Of a stretch of DNA of 64,000 nucleotides, positions 15,276 through 23,702 are shown piece by piece. The DNA is taken from the NCBI RefSeq assembly GCF_003002915.1, contig NZ_PVTG01000002.1, positions 248,001 to 312,000 on the forward strand. The letters run 5' to 3'. The DNA is from Geodermatophilus tzadiensis. Its GTDB lineage: Bacteria > Actinomycetota > Actinomycetes > Mycobacteriales > Geodermatophilaceae. The notes below the pieces were generated by a model, which ran no database searches, had not been told where the DNA came from, and saw nothing but the letters and a program-made list of their open reading frames with translations. Both the position numbers and the translations under genes were made by a program. The stretch's first letter is position 1, and every line of letters begins with the position of its first letter.

Positions 15276-16529
15276 ATGACCGAGCTCCACCCCGACCGCC
15301 TCCACGACGGAGGGGACCCCCGCACTCCCGCGTGCCGACCCTCCCGGCAGGCCACGGCGACGTCGCCCTCCCGGCTGCGTCTCCTGGTCCGGAAGGCGGC
15401 CCAGCGGAAGGCCCCGGAGCGACGTCAGGGGGAGGCGTCGTCGTCCGGGGAGACCGCCGCTGCCCCACCCGCCCCCCGTCCCGGTCCCCGACCGACGCCG
15501 CACCCGCGCCCGGAGCCGGCGCTCGAGGTGCTCGTCGTCCTCGACGTGGACACCGCCGCCGACGCCGCGGACGGCGCCCGCCCCGCGGACGTCGTCGACG
15601 AGGTCCGTGCCGCCGAGCCGGTCACCGACGTCGCCGCGCTCGTCGAGGCCGCCGACGCCCAGGCCCTGGCCGCCGTCGCCCCCGGTGCCGTCGCCCCCGG
15701 TGACGTCGCCCCCGGTGACGTCGAGTCGTCCGCTCCCGGGCCGGCCACCGCCCCGGAGGTCACCGCCGAGCGGCGCCGTCCCCGGCGGTTGCGGGTCCCG
15801 CGTCGCCGCGCGGCCTGCTACCTCGCCGCGGCGCTGGTCGGTGCCACGGGCCTCGGTGCCTCCACCGCCGGTGGCGGGATCGCGCAGGCCGGCGGCCCCC
15901 GGCCGGTCAGCCACTCGGTGAGCGTGGCCGAGGAGCTCGGCATCGCCGGCACCGACCCGTCGGCCGACGCGCGGGCCGCGACGATCCGGTCCGACGCCGC
16001 GGTGATGCTCGGCGAGGTCACCGCCAGCCGCACCGCCCGCGAGGCCGAGCAGGCCGCCGCCGCCGAGGCGCAGGCCGAGGCCGACCGGGTGGCGGCGGAG
16101 GCCGCCGCGGCCGCCGCCGCGGAGGCGGCCCGCCCGAGGACCGTGCTCCCCGTGGCCGGTGCCCGGCTGACCAGCGGCTTCGGTGCCCGCTGGGGCAGCG
16201 TGCACGCCGGCATCGACCTGGCCGCCCCGATGCTCACCCCCGAGTACGCGGCCGCCGACGGCGTCGTCCTGGAGGCCGGCCCGGCCAGCGGCTACGGCAA
16301 CGTCGTGTACGTCCAGCACGAGAACGGCGACGTCACCGTCTACGGGCACATGGAGGAGATCCTCGTGCAGCCCGGACAGGTCGTCCGCGCCGGCGACACG
16401 ATCGCGCTGCTGGGCAACCGGGGCCAGTCCACCGGCCCGCACCTGCACTTCGAGGTGCACGTCGGCGGGATCGGCGGCGAGAAGATCGACCCCGTCCCGT
16501 GGCTGCGCGACCGCGGCGTGGCCATCTAG
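15276..16529 (+). CDS. Membrane-anchored M23 (LytM-type) peptidase
   Basis: The 417-residue protein has a long, disordered, Arg/Pro- then Asp/Ala-rich N-terminal region (1-175), a basic stretch and one membrane span (about 180-198), an Ala/Glu-rich helix (about 245-285), and a C-terminal M23 domain (287-417). Zinc ligands are visible: His310 and Asp314 in HAGIDLA and His391 in HLHFEV. Such enzymes cut peptidoglycan cross-bridges or act as LytM-type activators; with the ligands intact, hydrolysis is likely. The ATG at 15276 has GGAAG about 10 nt upstream. The N-terminal region contains a 15-bp DNA repeat. Confidence 0.85.
   Translation: MTELHPDRLHDGGDPRTPACRPSRQATATSPSRLRLLVRKAAQRKAPERRQGEASSSGETAAAPPAPRPGPRPTPHPRPEPALEVLVVLDVDTAADAADGARPADVVDEVRAAEPVTDVAALVEAADAQALAAVAPGAVAPGDVAPGDVESSAPGPATAPEVTAERRRPRRLRVPRRRAACYLAAALVGATGLGASTAGGGIAQAGGPRPVSHSVSVAEELGIAGTDPSADARAATIRSDAAVMLGEVTASRTAREAEQAAAAEAQAEADRVAAEAAAAAAAEAARPRTVLPVAGARLTSGFGARWGSVHAGIDLAAPMLTPEYAAADGVVLEAGPASGYGNVVYVQHENGDVTVYGHMEEILVQPGQVVRAGDTIALLGNRGQSTGPHLHFEVHVGGIGGEKIDPVPWLRDRGVAI
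15672..15723 (+). repeat. 15-bp tandem repeat, about 3.5 copies, inside M23 gene
   Basis: The units GCCGTCGCCCCCGGT, GCCGTCGCCCCCGGT and GACGTCGCCCCCGGT are followed by a partial unit. They encode the pentapeptide repeat (A/D)VAPG in the cytoplasmic disordered region. The repeat keeps frame, so copy number could vary without breaking the gene. Confidence 0.85.
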
Positions 16530-16583
16530 GGAAGGACCCCCCCTCCCGGCAGGTCCGGGCAGGGGGCGGCGCCGTCCGGGGGA
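16530..16583 (+). terminator. GGAAGGACC-type element after M23 gene (degenerate)
   Basis: GGGAAGGACCCCCCC begins right after the TAG stop, as in the other copies of this element, and is followed by GTCCGGGGG around 16574. Pairing is imperfect, so it is listed as a likely but degenerate copy. Confidence 0.35.
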
Positions 16584-16605
16584 CACTGCTCGGGGAGGTG
16601 AGCCG

Positions 16606-17523
16606 ATGGGAGCCGGGCACGGGCACGACCACGGCACCGCCGCGGGCGCGTCCCGCGGGCGGCTGGCCGTCGTCCTGGCGCTGACGGTGGCCGTCCTGGT
16701 CGCCGAGGTGGTCGGGTCGCTGGTGTCGGGGTCGCTGGCGCTGCTCGCCGACGCCGGGCACATGGCCACCGACGCGCTCGGCGTGGGGCTCGCCCTCGGC
16801 GCGGTCACCCTCGCCCAGCGCCCGGCCCGCGGACGGCGGACGTTCGGCTGGCAGCGGGTGGAGATCCTCGCCGCGGTCGCCAACGGTCTGCTGCTGGCCG
16901 CGGTGGCGGTGGTCGTGGTGGTCGAGGCCGTCCGCCGGGTCGGCGACCCGCCCGAGATCGACGCCGGCGTGGTGCTCGCCGTCGCCGCGGCGGGCCTGGC
17001 CGCCAACCTCGCCGGGCTGGCGCTGCTGCACCGCGGCCGCCGCGACTCCCTCGCCGTCCGCGGCGCGCACCTGGAGCTCCTCGGGGACGCGCTCGGGTCG
17101 ATCGCGGTCCTGGTCGCCGGCGGCGTCGTCGCCGTCACCGGGTGGACGCCGGCGGACACGATCGGCGCGCTGCTGGTCGGCTGCCTGGTCCTGCCGCGTG
17201 CGTGGTCGCTGCTGCGCGAGTCGCTCGACGTCCTGCTGGAGGCCGCGCCCCGCGACGTCGACCTCGACGAGGTGCGCGCGCACGTGCTCAGCGTCGCGGG
17301 CGTCATCGGCGTCCACGACCTGCACGCCTGGACGATCACCTCCGGCCTGCCGGTGCTCTCCGCGCACGTCGTCGTCACCGACGAGGCGCTGGCCGCCGGG
17401 CACGGTGGGCGGGTGCTCGACGCCCTCGGCAGCTGTCTGGGCGCCCACTTCGACGTCGCCCACTGCACCTTCCAGATCGAGGCCGAGGCGCACGCCGGCC
17501 ACGAGGCCCCCGTCCACGACTGA
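16606..17523 (+). CDS. Cation diffusion facilitator (CzcD/ZitB-like)
   Basis: This 305-residue protein has a His-rich start (GAGHGHDHG), six membrane spans and a cytoplasmic C-terminal domain. The metal site in spans 2 and 5 is visible as LADAGHMATD and HLELLGDALGS (the two HxxxD-type pairs). The C-terminal VIGVHDLHAWTITSG is the usual regulatory zinc-binding region. It exports Zn2+, Co2+ or similar ions in exchange for protons. The ATG at 16606 follows GGGGAGG. It is followed by a short hairpin and then the CtaG gene. Confidence 0.95.
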   Translation: MGAGHGHDHGTAAGASRGRLAVVLALTVAVLVAEVVGSLVSGSLALLADAGHMATDALGVGLALGAVTLAQRPARGRRTFGWQRVEILAAVANGLLLAAVAVVVVVEAVRRVGDPPEIDAGVVLAVAAAGLAANLAGLALLHRGRRDSLAVRGAHLELLGDALGSIAVLVAGGVVAVTGWTPADTIGALLVGCLVLPRAWSLLRESLDVLLEAAPRDVDLDEVRAHVLSVAGVIGVHDLHAWTITSGLPVLSAHVVVTDEALAAGHGGRVLDALGSCLGAHFDVAHCTFQIEAEAHAGHEAPVHD

Positions 17524-17525
17524 GA

Positions 17526-17543
17526 GGACCCCGCAGAGGGGCC
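17526..17543 (+). terminator. Short hairpin after CDF gene
   Basis: GGACCCC, GCAGA, GGGGCCC: a small stem beginning 2 nt after the TGA stop, matching the start of the recurring GGACCC element. Confidence 0.35.
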
Positions 17544-17604
17544 CGCTCCACCGCGTCAGGAGTGGGACAGTGGAGGACGAACGCGGACGAGACCGGAGGT
17601 AGGG

Positions 17605-18567
17605 GTGGAGCACGGGCACCACTCGGGCATGTGGGTGCCCGGCGAGCCGCCCACGTGGGGGCGGCTGTTCCTGCCCCACCTGGACGCCTGGTCGGTGCTG
17701 CCGGTGCTCGCCCTCGTCGGCCTGCTGGCCTACGCGGTCGCCGTCGTGCGGCTGCGCCGGTCGGGCGTGGCCTGGCCCTGGTGGCGGACGGCGTCGTTCG
17801 CGGCCGGCTGCCTGTCGCTGGTCGCCGTCACCGGCACCTGGCTGGCCGGCTACAGCATGGTGCTGTTCAGCCTGCACATGGCCCAGCACATGGTGCTGTC
17901 GATGGTCACGCCGCTGCTGGTCCTGCTCGGCCGGCCGGTGACCCTGGCGCTGCGCACGCTGCCGCGGGGCAGGGGAGTGGCCGCCGTCCCCCGGGCGCTG
18001 CTGCTCGACGCGCTGCACAGCCGGTTCGCGCGGTTCGTCTCGCACCCGCTGTTCACCGTGCCGCTGTTCCTGGTCAGCCTCTACGGCGTCTACTTCACGC
18101 CCGTCTTCGACGCCCTCATGGGCGACCCGGTCGGGCACCAGTTCATGCTCGCCCACTTCACCGTGACCGGGCTGCTGTTCTTCGGGCCGATCCTGGGCCA
18201 GGACCCGTGGCCGCGGCAGGTCGGCCACGGCGGCCGGATGCTCGAGCTGCTGATCCCGATGCCGTTCCACGCCTTCTTCGGCGTGGCGATCATGATGTCC
18301 TCGTCGCTGGTCGTGCGGACCTTCGCCGACCCGCCGGCGGGCTGGGGCGTCGACCCGCTGGCCGACCAGAGCACCGCCGGGAGCATCGCCTGGTCCTTCG
18401 GCGAGCTGCCGACGGTGCTGGTCCTCGCCGTCGTGCTGTTCTCCTGGATGGGGTCGGAGGAGCGCCGCGGCCGCCAGCAGGCCCGGGTCGCCGAGCGCAC
18501 CGACGACGCCGAGCTCGAGGCCTACAACGCCCGCCTGCGCGCGCTGGCCGCCCGCTCCGGCTCCTGA
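17605..18567 (+). CDS. Cytochrome c oxidase assembly protein, CtaG (caa3 type)
   Basis: The 320-residue multi-span protein matches CtaG_caa3: LAGYSMVLFSLHMAQHMVLSMVTPLLLLG-type sequence near residues 85-112, with the conserved SxHMxQHMxL pattern, then PLFTVPLFLVSLYGVYFTP and a C-terminal LVVRTFADPPAGWGVDPLADQSTAG. CtaG-type proteins help load copper into cytochrome oxidase. The GTG at 17605 has GGAGGTAG upstream. The ctaD gene for oxidase subunit I lies 4 kb away at 21793, so the link is functional, not an operon. Confidence 0.92.
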   Translation: MEHGHHSGMWVPGEPPTWGRLFLPHLDAWSVLPVLALVGLLAYAVAVVRLRRSGVAWPWWRTASFAAGCLSLVAVTGTWLAGYSMVLFSLHMAQHMVLSMVTPLLVLLGRPVTLALRTLPRGRGVAAVPRALLLDALHSRFARFVSHPLFTVPLFLVSLYGVYFTPVFDALMGDPVGHQFMLAHFTVTGLLFFGPILGQDPWPRQVGHGGRMLELLIPMPFHAFFGVAIMMSSSLVVRTFADPPAGWGVDPLADQSTAGSIAWSFGELPTVLVLAVVLFSWMGSEERRGRQQARVAERTDDAELEAYNARLRALAARSGS

Positions 18568-18612
18568 CCCGCTGGACGCCGTCGTCCGCGGGTGTCCTGC
18601 GACGATGGCCCG

Positions 18613-19116
18613 GTGCCCGTCTCGCTGGTGGTGATGGCCGACACGCACGTGCCGAAGCGGGCCCGTGACCTCCCGCGCGCGCTGTGGGCCGCGGTCGACG
18701 CCGCCGACCTGGTGGTGCACGCCGGGGACTGGGTCGACGTCGCGCTGCTCGACGTCCTCGAGCAGCGGTCCCGCCGGCTGCTCGCCGTCCACGGCAACAA
18801 CGACCACGGCCCGCTGCGCGAGCGGCTGCCGGAGGTGGCGCGGGCCGAGGTCGAGGGGCTGCGGATGGCCGTCGTCCACGAGACCGGCGACGCGAGGGGG
18901 CGCGAGGAGCGGTGCGCCGCCCGGTTCCCCGACACCGACGTCCTCTTCTTCGGCCACAGCCACATCCCGTGGAACACGACGACCGGGACCGGGCTGCGGC
19001 TGCTCAACCCCGGCTCGCCGACCGACCGGCGCCGTCAGCCGCACGGCACCTTCGTGACCGCCGTCGCCGCCGACGGCGTCCTCTCCGAGGTGACGTTCCA
19101 CCCGGTCGCCCGGTGA
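18613..19116 (+). CDS. YfcE/MJ0936-type metallophosphoesterase
   Basis: This compact 167-residue phosphodiesterase has all the family motifs: MADTHVP (usually SDTHG), VHAGDWVD (GD), VHGNNDH (GNCD), FGHSHIP (GHTH) and LLNPGSPTDRR. Two metal ions would be bound by these Asp/His/Asn residues. GACGAT lies 6 nt before the GTG at 18613. Its stop overlaps the next GTG by four bases (GTGA), so it leads a three-gene operon with an MFS transporter and an RlmA-type methyltransferase. Substrate unknown. Confidence 0.9.
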   Translation: MPVSLVVMADTHVPKRARDLPRALWAAVDAADLVVHAGDWVDVALLDVLEQRSRRLLAVHGNNDHGPLRERLPEVARAEVEGLRMAVVHETGDARGREERCAARFPDTDVLFFGHSHIPWNTTTGTGLRLLNPGSPTDRRRQPHGTFVTAVAADGVLSEVTFHPVAR

Positions 19117-20342
19117 GCGCCCCGACCGGACCCCCGCGCGCCCGCTGGCGCCACCTCGGCGTCGGCCTCGTCGGGCTGGTGGCCGCCTGCGCGGCGCAGA
19201 ACGGGCTGCCCTTCCTCACCGTGGCGCTGCGCGCCGAGGGGCTGACGCTGCCGCAGGTCGGCCTGCTGGTCAGCGCGCCGACGGCGGGCCTGGTGCTCAC
19301 CCTGCTGGCCTGGGGAGCGCTGGCCGACCGGTACGGCGAGCGGCTCGTGCTCTCCTGCGGCCTGGCCGTGGCCGCCGCGGCGCTGACCGGTGCCGCGCTC
19401 GCCGACGCGGCACTGCCCACCGGGCTGTGGCTCCTGTTGGCCGGCGCCGGCAGCGCGTCGGTCCACGCGGCCAGCGGCCGGCTGGTGCTCGGCTGGTTCC
19501 CGCCCGAGCAGCGCGGGCTGGCCATGGGCATCCGGCAGGCCGGTCAGCCGATGGGCGTGGGCCTGGCCGCGCTGCTCCTCCCGCGGCTGTCCACCGGTGG
19601 TCCCGGCGGCGCCTTCGCGTTCCTCGCGGCCGGGTGCGCGGTCGCGGCCGTGCTGGTGGCGCTGCTGGTCCGCGACCCGGCCCGCCCGCCGCGGGCCGAC
19701 GGCGCGCCGCGGCCGGCCTCGCCCTACCGCAGCCCGGTGCTGTGGCGGGTGCACGCGGCCAGCACGCTGCTGGTGGTGCCGCAGTTCGCCGTCGCCGGGC
19801 TGGCCTTCGACTGGCTGGTGCACGAGGCCGGGTGGGCCGCCGCGGCCGCCGGGACGCTGCTGGCGGTCACCCAGGTCGGCGGCGTGGCCGCACGGCTGGG
19901 CGCGGGCGTGTGGTCCGACCGGGTGGGCAGCCGGCTGGGGCCGCTGCGCCGGGTGGCGGGCGCGGTGGGCGCCGTCGTCGGGCTGCTGGCGCTCGTCGCC
20001 GTCCTGACGCCGGACGTGCTCGGCCCCGCGGTCGCGGCCGCCGCGGTGGCGCTCGCCGCGATCGCCACGGTCAGCCCGAACGGCGTGGCCTTCACCTCGG
20101 TGGCCGAGCAGGCCGGCAGCGCCTGGGCGGGGCGGGCGCTGGGCGCGCACAACACGGTGCAGAACCTGGCCGCCGCCCTGACCGTGCCGGTGGCCGCGCT
20201 CCTGGCCGACGGCGGCCCCGGCTACCCGGCGGCGTTCGCCCTCGGCGCCGTCGCGGCGCTGCTGGCCGTCGGGGTGGTCCCCGGCCGGGCGGCCGAGGTG
20301 CCGCCCCCGGCCGCGCAGCCGGTGGCGGCGGCACCCCGGTGA
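19113..20342 (+). CDS. MFS transporter
   Basis: The 409-residue protein has about 12 hydrophobic spans. GALADRYGERLVL is the loop 2-3 signature of the major facilitator superfamily, and MGIRQAGQPMGVGLAALLLP lies in the fourth to fifth span. The start GTG overlaps the upstream stop and its own stop overlaps the next start, both as GTGA, so translation is coupled across the trio. The branch resembles nitrate/cyanate-like or general organic-compound transporters; the substrate is not predictable. Confidence 0.9.
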   Translation: MSAPTGPPRARWRHLGVGLVGLVAACAAQNGLPFLTVALRAEGLTLPQVGLLVSAPTAGLVLTLLAWGALADRYGERLVLSCGLAVAAAALTGAALADAALPTGLWLLLAGAGSASVHAASGRLVLGWFPPEQRGLAMGIRQAGQPMGVGLAALLLPRLSTGGPGGAFAFLAAGCAVAAVLVALLVRDPARPPRADGAPRPASPYRSPVLWRVHAASTLLVVPQFAVAGLAFDWLVHEAGWAAAAAGTLLAVTQVGGVAARLGAGVWSDRVGSRLGPLRRVAGAVGAVVGLLALVAVLTPDVLGPAVAAAAVALAAIATVSPNGVAFTSVAEQAGSAWAGRALGAHNTVQNLAAALTVPVAALLADGGPGYPAAFALGAVAALLAVGVVPGRAAEVPPPAAQPVAAAPR

Positions 20343-21193
20343 GCCGGCGGCCCTGGCCGCCGCGGGCGGTGGCGCTGCTCGCCTGCCCGGTCTGCGGGCA
20401 GCGGCTGGCGGCCCTGCCCGGCGACGCCGGGCTGCGCTGTCCGGCCGGGCACGCCTTCGACCGCGCGCGCCAGGGACACGTGACGCTGCTGCCGCCGGGC
20501 CACACGCCACCGTCGGGCGATACCGCCGCGATGGTGGCCGACCGGGCCGAGGTCCTCTCGGCGGGCACGTTCGCCGGACTGACCCGGGTCCTGGCCGACG
20601 TCGTCGCCGCGGGGGACGGTCCCGTCGACGCCGTCCTCGACCTCGGCGGCGGCACCGGCCACCACCTCGCCGGCGTCCTCGACCGGCTGCCCTCGGCGGT
20701 CGGCGTGGTGCTCGACTCGTCGCGCTACGCGGCCCGCCGGGCGGCCGGGGCCTCGCCCCGCGCCCTGGCCGTCGTGGCCGACACGTGGGCGCGGCTGCCG
20801 GTCCGCGACGCCGCCGTCGACCGGGTCACGGTGGTCTTCGCCCCGCGCAACGGCCCGGAGACCGCGCGGGTGCTGCGCCCCGGCGGCCGACTGGTGGTGG
20901 CCACCCCCGCACCCGACCACCTCGCCGAGCTGGTCGGCCCCCTGGGCCTGCTGCGGGTCGACCCGGACAAGGCGGCGCGGCTGTCGGCGTCGCTGGAGCC
21001 GCACCTTGCCCCGGCCGGGGGAGCGGCGCACCGGGAGGTGCTCGAGCTGGACCACCGGACGGTGACGACCGTCGTCGGCATGGGTCCGCACGCCCGGCAC
21101 CTGACCCGGGAGCGGCTCGCCGCGGCCGTGGGGGAGCTGCCGGAGCGGGTGCGGGTGACGCTCGCCGTCGACGTCACCACCTGGACGGTCTGA
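20339..21193 (+). CDS. RlmA-type 23S rRNA (guanine-N1) methyltransferase
   Basis: The 284-residue protein starts with a zinc ribbon made by Cys16, Cys19, Cys34 and His38 (LLACPVCGQ, RCPAGHAFD), followed by ARQGHVTLLPPGH, GDTAAMVADRAEVLSAG and the SAM motif LDLGGGTGHHLAG. This is the layout of RlmA(I)/RlmA(II)/TlrB, which methylate G745 or G748 of 23S rRNA; TlrB confers tylosin resistance. Actinobacterial members are usually the G748 type, so that is the better guess. It ends the phosphoesterase-MFS operon; coupling with a transporter could hint at drug tolerance. Confidence 0.88.
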   Translation: MSRRPWPPRAVALLACPVCGQRLAALPGDAGLRCPAGHAFDRARQGHVTLLPPGHTPPSGDTAAMVADRAEVLSAGTFAGLTRVLADVVAAGDGPVDAVLDLGGGTGHHLAGVLDRLPSAVGVVLDSSRYAARRAAGASPRALAVVADTWARLPVRDAAVDRVTVVFAPRNGPETARVLRPGGRLVVATPAPDHLAELVGPLGLLRVDPDKAARLSASLEPHLAPAGGAAHREVLELDHRTVTTVVGMGPHARHLTRERLAAAVGELPERVRVTLAVDVTTWTV

Positions 21194-21204
21194 CCCCGGG
21201 GACG

Positions 21205-21240
21205 CAGCAGGGGCCCGGCCGACCGGCCGGGCCCCTGCTG
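21205..21240. terminator. Perfect 16-bp stem-loop between convergent genes
   Basis: CAGCAGGGGCCCGGCC pairs perfectly with GGCCGGGCCCCTGCTG around a GACC loop, 11 nt after the methyltransferase stop and 57 nt past the GlsB-like gene on the other strand. It probably stops transcription in both directions. Confidence 0.85.
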
Positions 21241-21296
21241 GGTGTGCTGTCGGGCTCCCGCCGTCCGCCGAGGCGTCGGGCGGGCCCGCTGTCGGG

Positions 21297-21578
21297 TCAG
21301 ACGTGCGTGCGGTGGCTGCGTCCCCGCGTGGCGAAGACGTACACCAGCAGCACCACGATGGCGCCGATGATCGAGCCGATGATCCCGGCGGTGCCGAGCT
21401 CGAAGCCGCGGCCGCTGATGAGGCTGCCGAGCAGGTTCCCGACGAAGGAGCCGATGATGCCGAGCACGATCGTCATGCCGACGCTCATGGACTGCTTGCC
21501 GGGGACGACGGCCCGCGCGATGAAGCCGGCGATCGCACCGACCACGATCAGCACGATGATGTTCCAGAGCAGATCCAC
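21297..21578 (-). CDS. GlsB/YeaQ/YmgE family stress membrane protein
   Basis: The 93-residue protein has three Gly-rich membrane spans typical of the transglycosylase-associated (Transgly_assoc) family: IIVLIVVGAIAGFIARAVVPG, SVGMTIVLGIIGSFVGNLLG and GIIGSIIGAIVVLLVYVF. The family is induced by stress in many bacteria; its mechanism is unknown. The GTG at 21578 has CAGGAGG 6 nt upstream. A possible SigB/SigF-type promoter lies about 70-95 nt further upstream. Confidence 0.9.
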   Translation of the reverse strand: MDLLWNIIVLIVVGAIAGFIARAVVPGKQSMSVGMTIVLGIIGSFVGNLLGSLISGRGFELGTAGIIGSIIGAIVVLLVYVFATRGRSHRTHV

Positions 21579-21646
21579 GGTGGACCTCCTGAAGGAGATG
21601 GGCCGGTCTGGCCGAGGCCCGGGATCTCCGGGGCCGGACGGAGTGG

Positions 21647-21671
21647 TTCCCCGTCTGAGCTGGGCGGAAAC
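21647..21671 (-). promoter_or_regulatory. Candidate stress-sigma (SigB/SigF-type) promoter
   Basis: On the minus strand GTTT (21668-21671) is followed after 15 bases by GGGGAA (21647-21652). This resembles the GTTT-N15-17-GGGTAT promoters of actinobacterial SigF/SigB. It would give a leader of about 60 nt for the GlsB-like gene, whose relatives are stress-induced. Confidence 0.4.
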
Positions 21672-21780
21672 CCGAGATGATCTCCACGGGGCAGCTTCAC
21701 CCGACCGGGGCACCCGGCCGGGTCGGCGGACCCCCGACGCGCCTGGCCGATCGGCTCGGACGGGCGTCCCCACCACGGTC

Positions 21781-21786
21781 TAAGCT
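21781..21786 (+). promoter_or_regulatory. -10 hexamer TAAGCT, leaderless start of ctaD
   Basis: TAAGCT is followed by 6 nt and the ctaD start codon GTG at 21793. There is no ribosome site in between, so the mRNA probably starts at the GTG. Confidence 0.55.
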
Positions 21787-21792
21787 GCGGGC

Positions 21793-23550
21793 GTGACGAT
21801 CGCGCCTGCACCGATCGTGAGCCGGCCGAGCCCGGCTCGCGAGGTCCAGCGGGGTGCGCGGCTCTCGAACCTGCTGCGGACCACGGACCACAAGACCATC
21901 GGCCTGATGTACATGGCCACCTCGTTCCTCTGGTTCGTCGTGGCCGGGTTCATGGCCATGCTGATCCGCGGTGAGCTGGGCCAGCCGGGACTGCAGTTCC
22001 TGTCGCCCGAGCAGTACAACCAGCTCGTCACGATGCACGGCACGGTCATGCTGCTGATGTTCGCGACGCCGCTGTTCTTCGCGTTCTCGAACCTGATCAT
22101 GCCGCTGCAGATCGGCGCGCCCGACGTGGCGTTCCCGCGGCTGAACGCGTTCTCCTACTGGTTGTTCCTGTTCGGCAGCCTGATGCTCATCAGCGGGTTC
22201 TTCACGCCCGGTGGCGCGGCCGACTTCGGCTGGTACGCCTACGCCCCGCTGTCCGACGTCGTGCACAGCCCCGGCGTGGGCGCGAACCTGTGGTTCGCCG
22301 GGCTCGCCGTCAGCGGGCTGGGCACCATCCTCGGCGCGGTCAACTTCATCACCACGATCGCCTGCCTGCGGGCGCCGGGCATGACCCTGTTCCGGATGCC
22401 GATCTTCACCTGGAACACCCTGGTCACCAGCCTGCTGGTGCTCTTCGCGTTCCCGATCCTCACCGCGGCACTGCTCGCGATGCTGGCCGACCGCAACCTC
22501 GGCGCCCTCGTCTTCTCCGACGAGAACGGCGGCCCGATGCTGTGGCAGCACCTGTTCTGGTTCTTCGGCCACCCCGAGGTCTACATCATCGCCCTGCCGT
22601 TCTTCGGCATCATCACCGAGATCATTCCGGTGTTCTCGCGCAAGCCGCTGTTCGGCTACAAGGGCATGGTCGCCGCCACCCTGCTCATCGGGGGCCTGTC
22701 CCTGGCGGTGTGGGCGCACCACATGTTCGCGACCGGCGCCATCCTGCTGCCGTTCTTCTCGTTCATGACCTACCTGATCGCCGTGCCGACCGGCATCAAG
22801 TTCTTCAACTGGATCGGCACCATGTGGCGCGGCCAGATCACCTTCGAGACGCCGATGCTGTTCTCGGTCGGCTTCCTGGTGACCTTCCTCCTGGGCGGCC
22901 TGACCGGCGTCCTGCTCGGCAGCCCGCCGCTGGACTGGCACGTCAACGACAGCTACTTCGTCGTCGCCCACTTCCACTACGTCGTCTTCGGCACCGTCGT
23001 GTTCGCCGCCTACGCCGGCATCTACTTCTGGTTCCCGAAGATGGCCGGCCGGATGATGGACGAGCGGCTGGGCAAGCTGCACTTCTGGCTGACCTTCATC
23101 GGCTTCCACGCGACGTTCCTGGTGCAGCACTGGCTGGGCACGCAGGGGATGCCGCGCCGGTACGTGGACTACCTGCCCACCGACGGGTTCACCACGCTGC
23201 ACGTGATCTCGACGATCGGTTCGTTCGTCCTCGGCGCCTCGACCATCCCGTTCCTCTACAACGTGGCCAAGTCGTGGAAGTACGGCCGGCTCGCGCTGCG
23301 CGACGACCCGTGGGGCCACGGCAACTCGCTGGAGTGGGCGACGTCGTCCCCGCCGCCGCGGCACAACTTCACCGAGATCCCGCGGATCCGGTCGGAGCGC
23401 CCCGCGTTTGAGGCGCACTACCCGCACCTCATCGAGCGGCTCCAGCGCGAGGCGCACGTGGGCAAGCGGCACGAGCCCTACGCCGGTGTCAGCGAGCTGG
23501 CCGGCGACTCCGGTCCCCGTCAGGGCCCGAACGACCCCGACCCGTTCTGA
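21793..23550 (+). CDS. ctaD: Cytochrome c oxidase subunit I (aa3 type)
   Basis: The 585-residue, 12-span subunit holds heme a and the heme a3-CuB centre. Ligands are all visible: heme a His in TMHGTVMLL and VAHFHYV, CuB His with its cross-linked Tyr in [10 protein letters not shown], the CuB His pair in WAHHMF and heme a3 His in VAHFHY. It reduces O2 to water and pumps protons, the last step of respiration. The actinobacterial C-terminal tail ([12 protein letters not shown]) is present. It starts with GTG behind a leaderless-type -10 and ends with two hairpins. CtaG at 17605 would help mature it. Confidence 0.98.
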   Translation: MTIAPAPIVSRPSPAREVQRGARLSNLLRTTDHKTIGLMYMATSFLWFVVAGFMAMLIRGELGQPGLQFLSPEQYNQLVTMHGTVMLLMFATPLFFAFSNLIMPLQIGAPDVAFPRLNAFSYWLFLFGSLMLISGFFTPGGAADFGWYAYAPLSDVVHSPGVGANLWFAGLAVSGLGTILGAVNFITTIACLRAPGMTLFRMPIFTWNTLVTSLLVLFAFPILTAALLAMLADRNLGALVFSDENGGPMLWQHLFWFFGHPEVYIIALPFFGIITEIIPVFSRKPLFGYKGMVAATLLIGGLSLAVWAHHMFATGAILLPFFSFMTYLIAVPTGIKFFNWIGTMWRGQITFETPMLFSVGFLVTFLLGGLTGVLLGSPPLDWHVNDSYFVVAHFHYVVFGTVVFAAYAGIYFWFPKMAGRMMDERLGKLHFWLTFIGFHATFLVQHWLGTQGMPRRYVDYLPTDGFTTLHVISTIGSFVLGASTIPFLYNVAKSWKYGRLALRDDPWGHGNSLEWATSSPPPRHNFTEIPRIRSERPAFEAHYPHLIERLQREAHVGKRHEPYAGVSELAGDSGPRQGPNDPDPF

Positions 23551-23582
23551 GGAAGGACCCTCCCCTGCAGGAGGGTCGTTCC
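23551..23582 (+). terminator. GGAAGGACCC hairpin after ctaD (copy D)
   Basis: GGAAGGACCCTCC and GGAGGGTCGTTCC pair over 13 positions with one mismatch around CCTGCA. The element starts immediately after the ctaD stop codon. Confidence 0.8.
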
Positions 23583-23595
23583 AGCACGTCACCTG

Positions 23596-23629
23596 CGACG
23601 CCCCGTCGGCTCCGGCCGGCGGGGCGTCG
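23596..23629 (+). terminator. Second hairpin after ctaD
   Basis: CGACGCCCCG and CGGGGCGTCG form a perfect 10-bp stem with a 14-nt loop, 13 nt beyond the first hairpin. The two probably act in tandem to end ctaD transcripts before serB. Confidence 0.6.
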
Positions 23630-23702
23630 CCGTGTCCGGGGCCTCACCGGACGCACCGCACCGCTCGGCGGCCGGTGCCGGGCGGTGCGGCACGATGGCG
23701 CC

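Noticed and set aside
15672-15723. Short CRISPR-like array.
   Set aside because: Direct tandem units without spacers, inside a coding frame. No CRISPR array was seen anywhere in the window.
18613-21193. Antibiotic resistance island (phosphoesterase-MFS-RlmA operon).
   Set aside because: RlmA-type methyltransferases and MFS proteins are common chromosomal genes; base composition and codon use match the neighbours.
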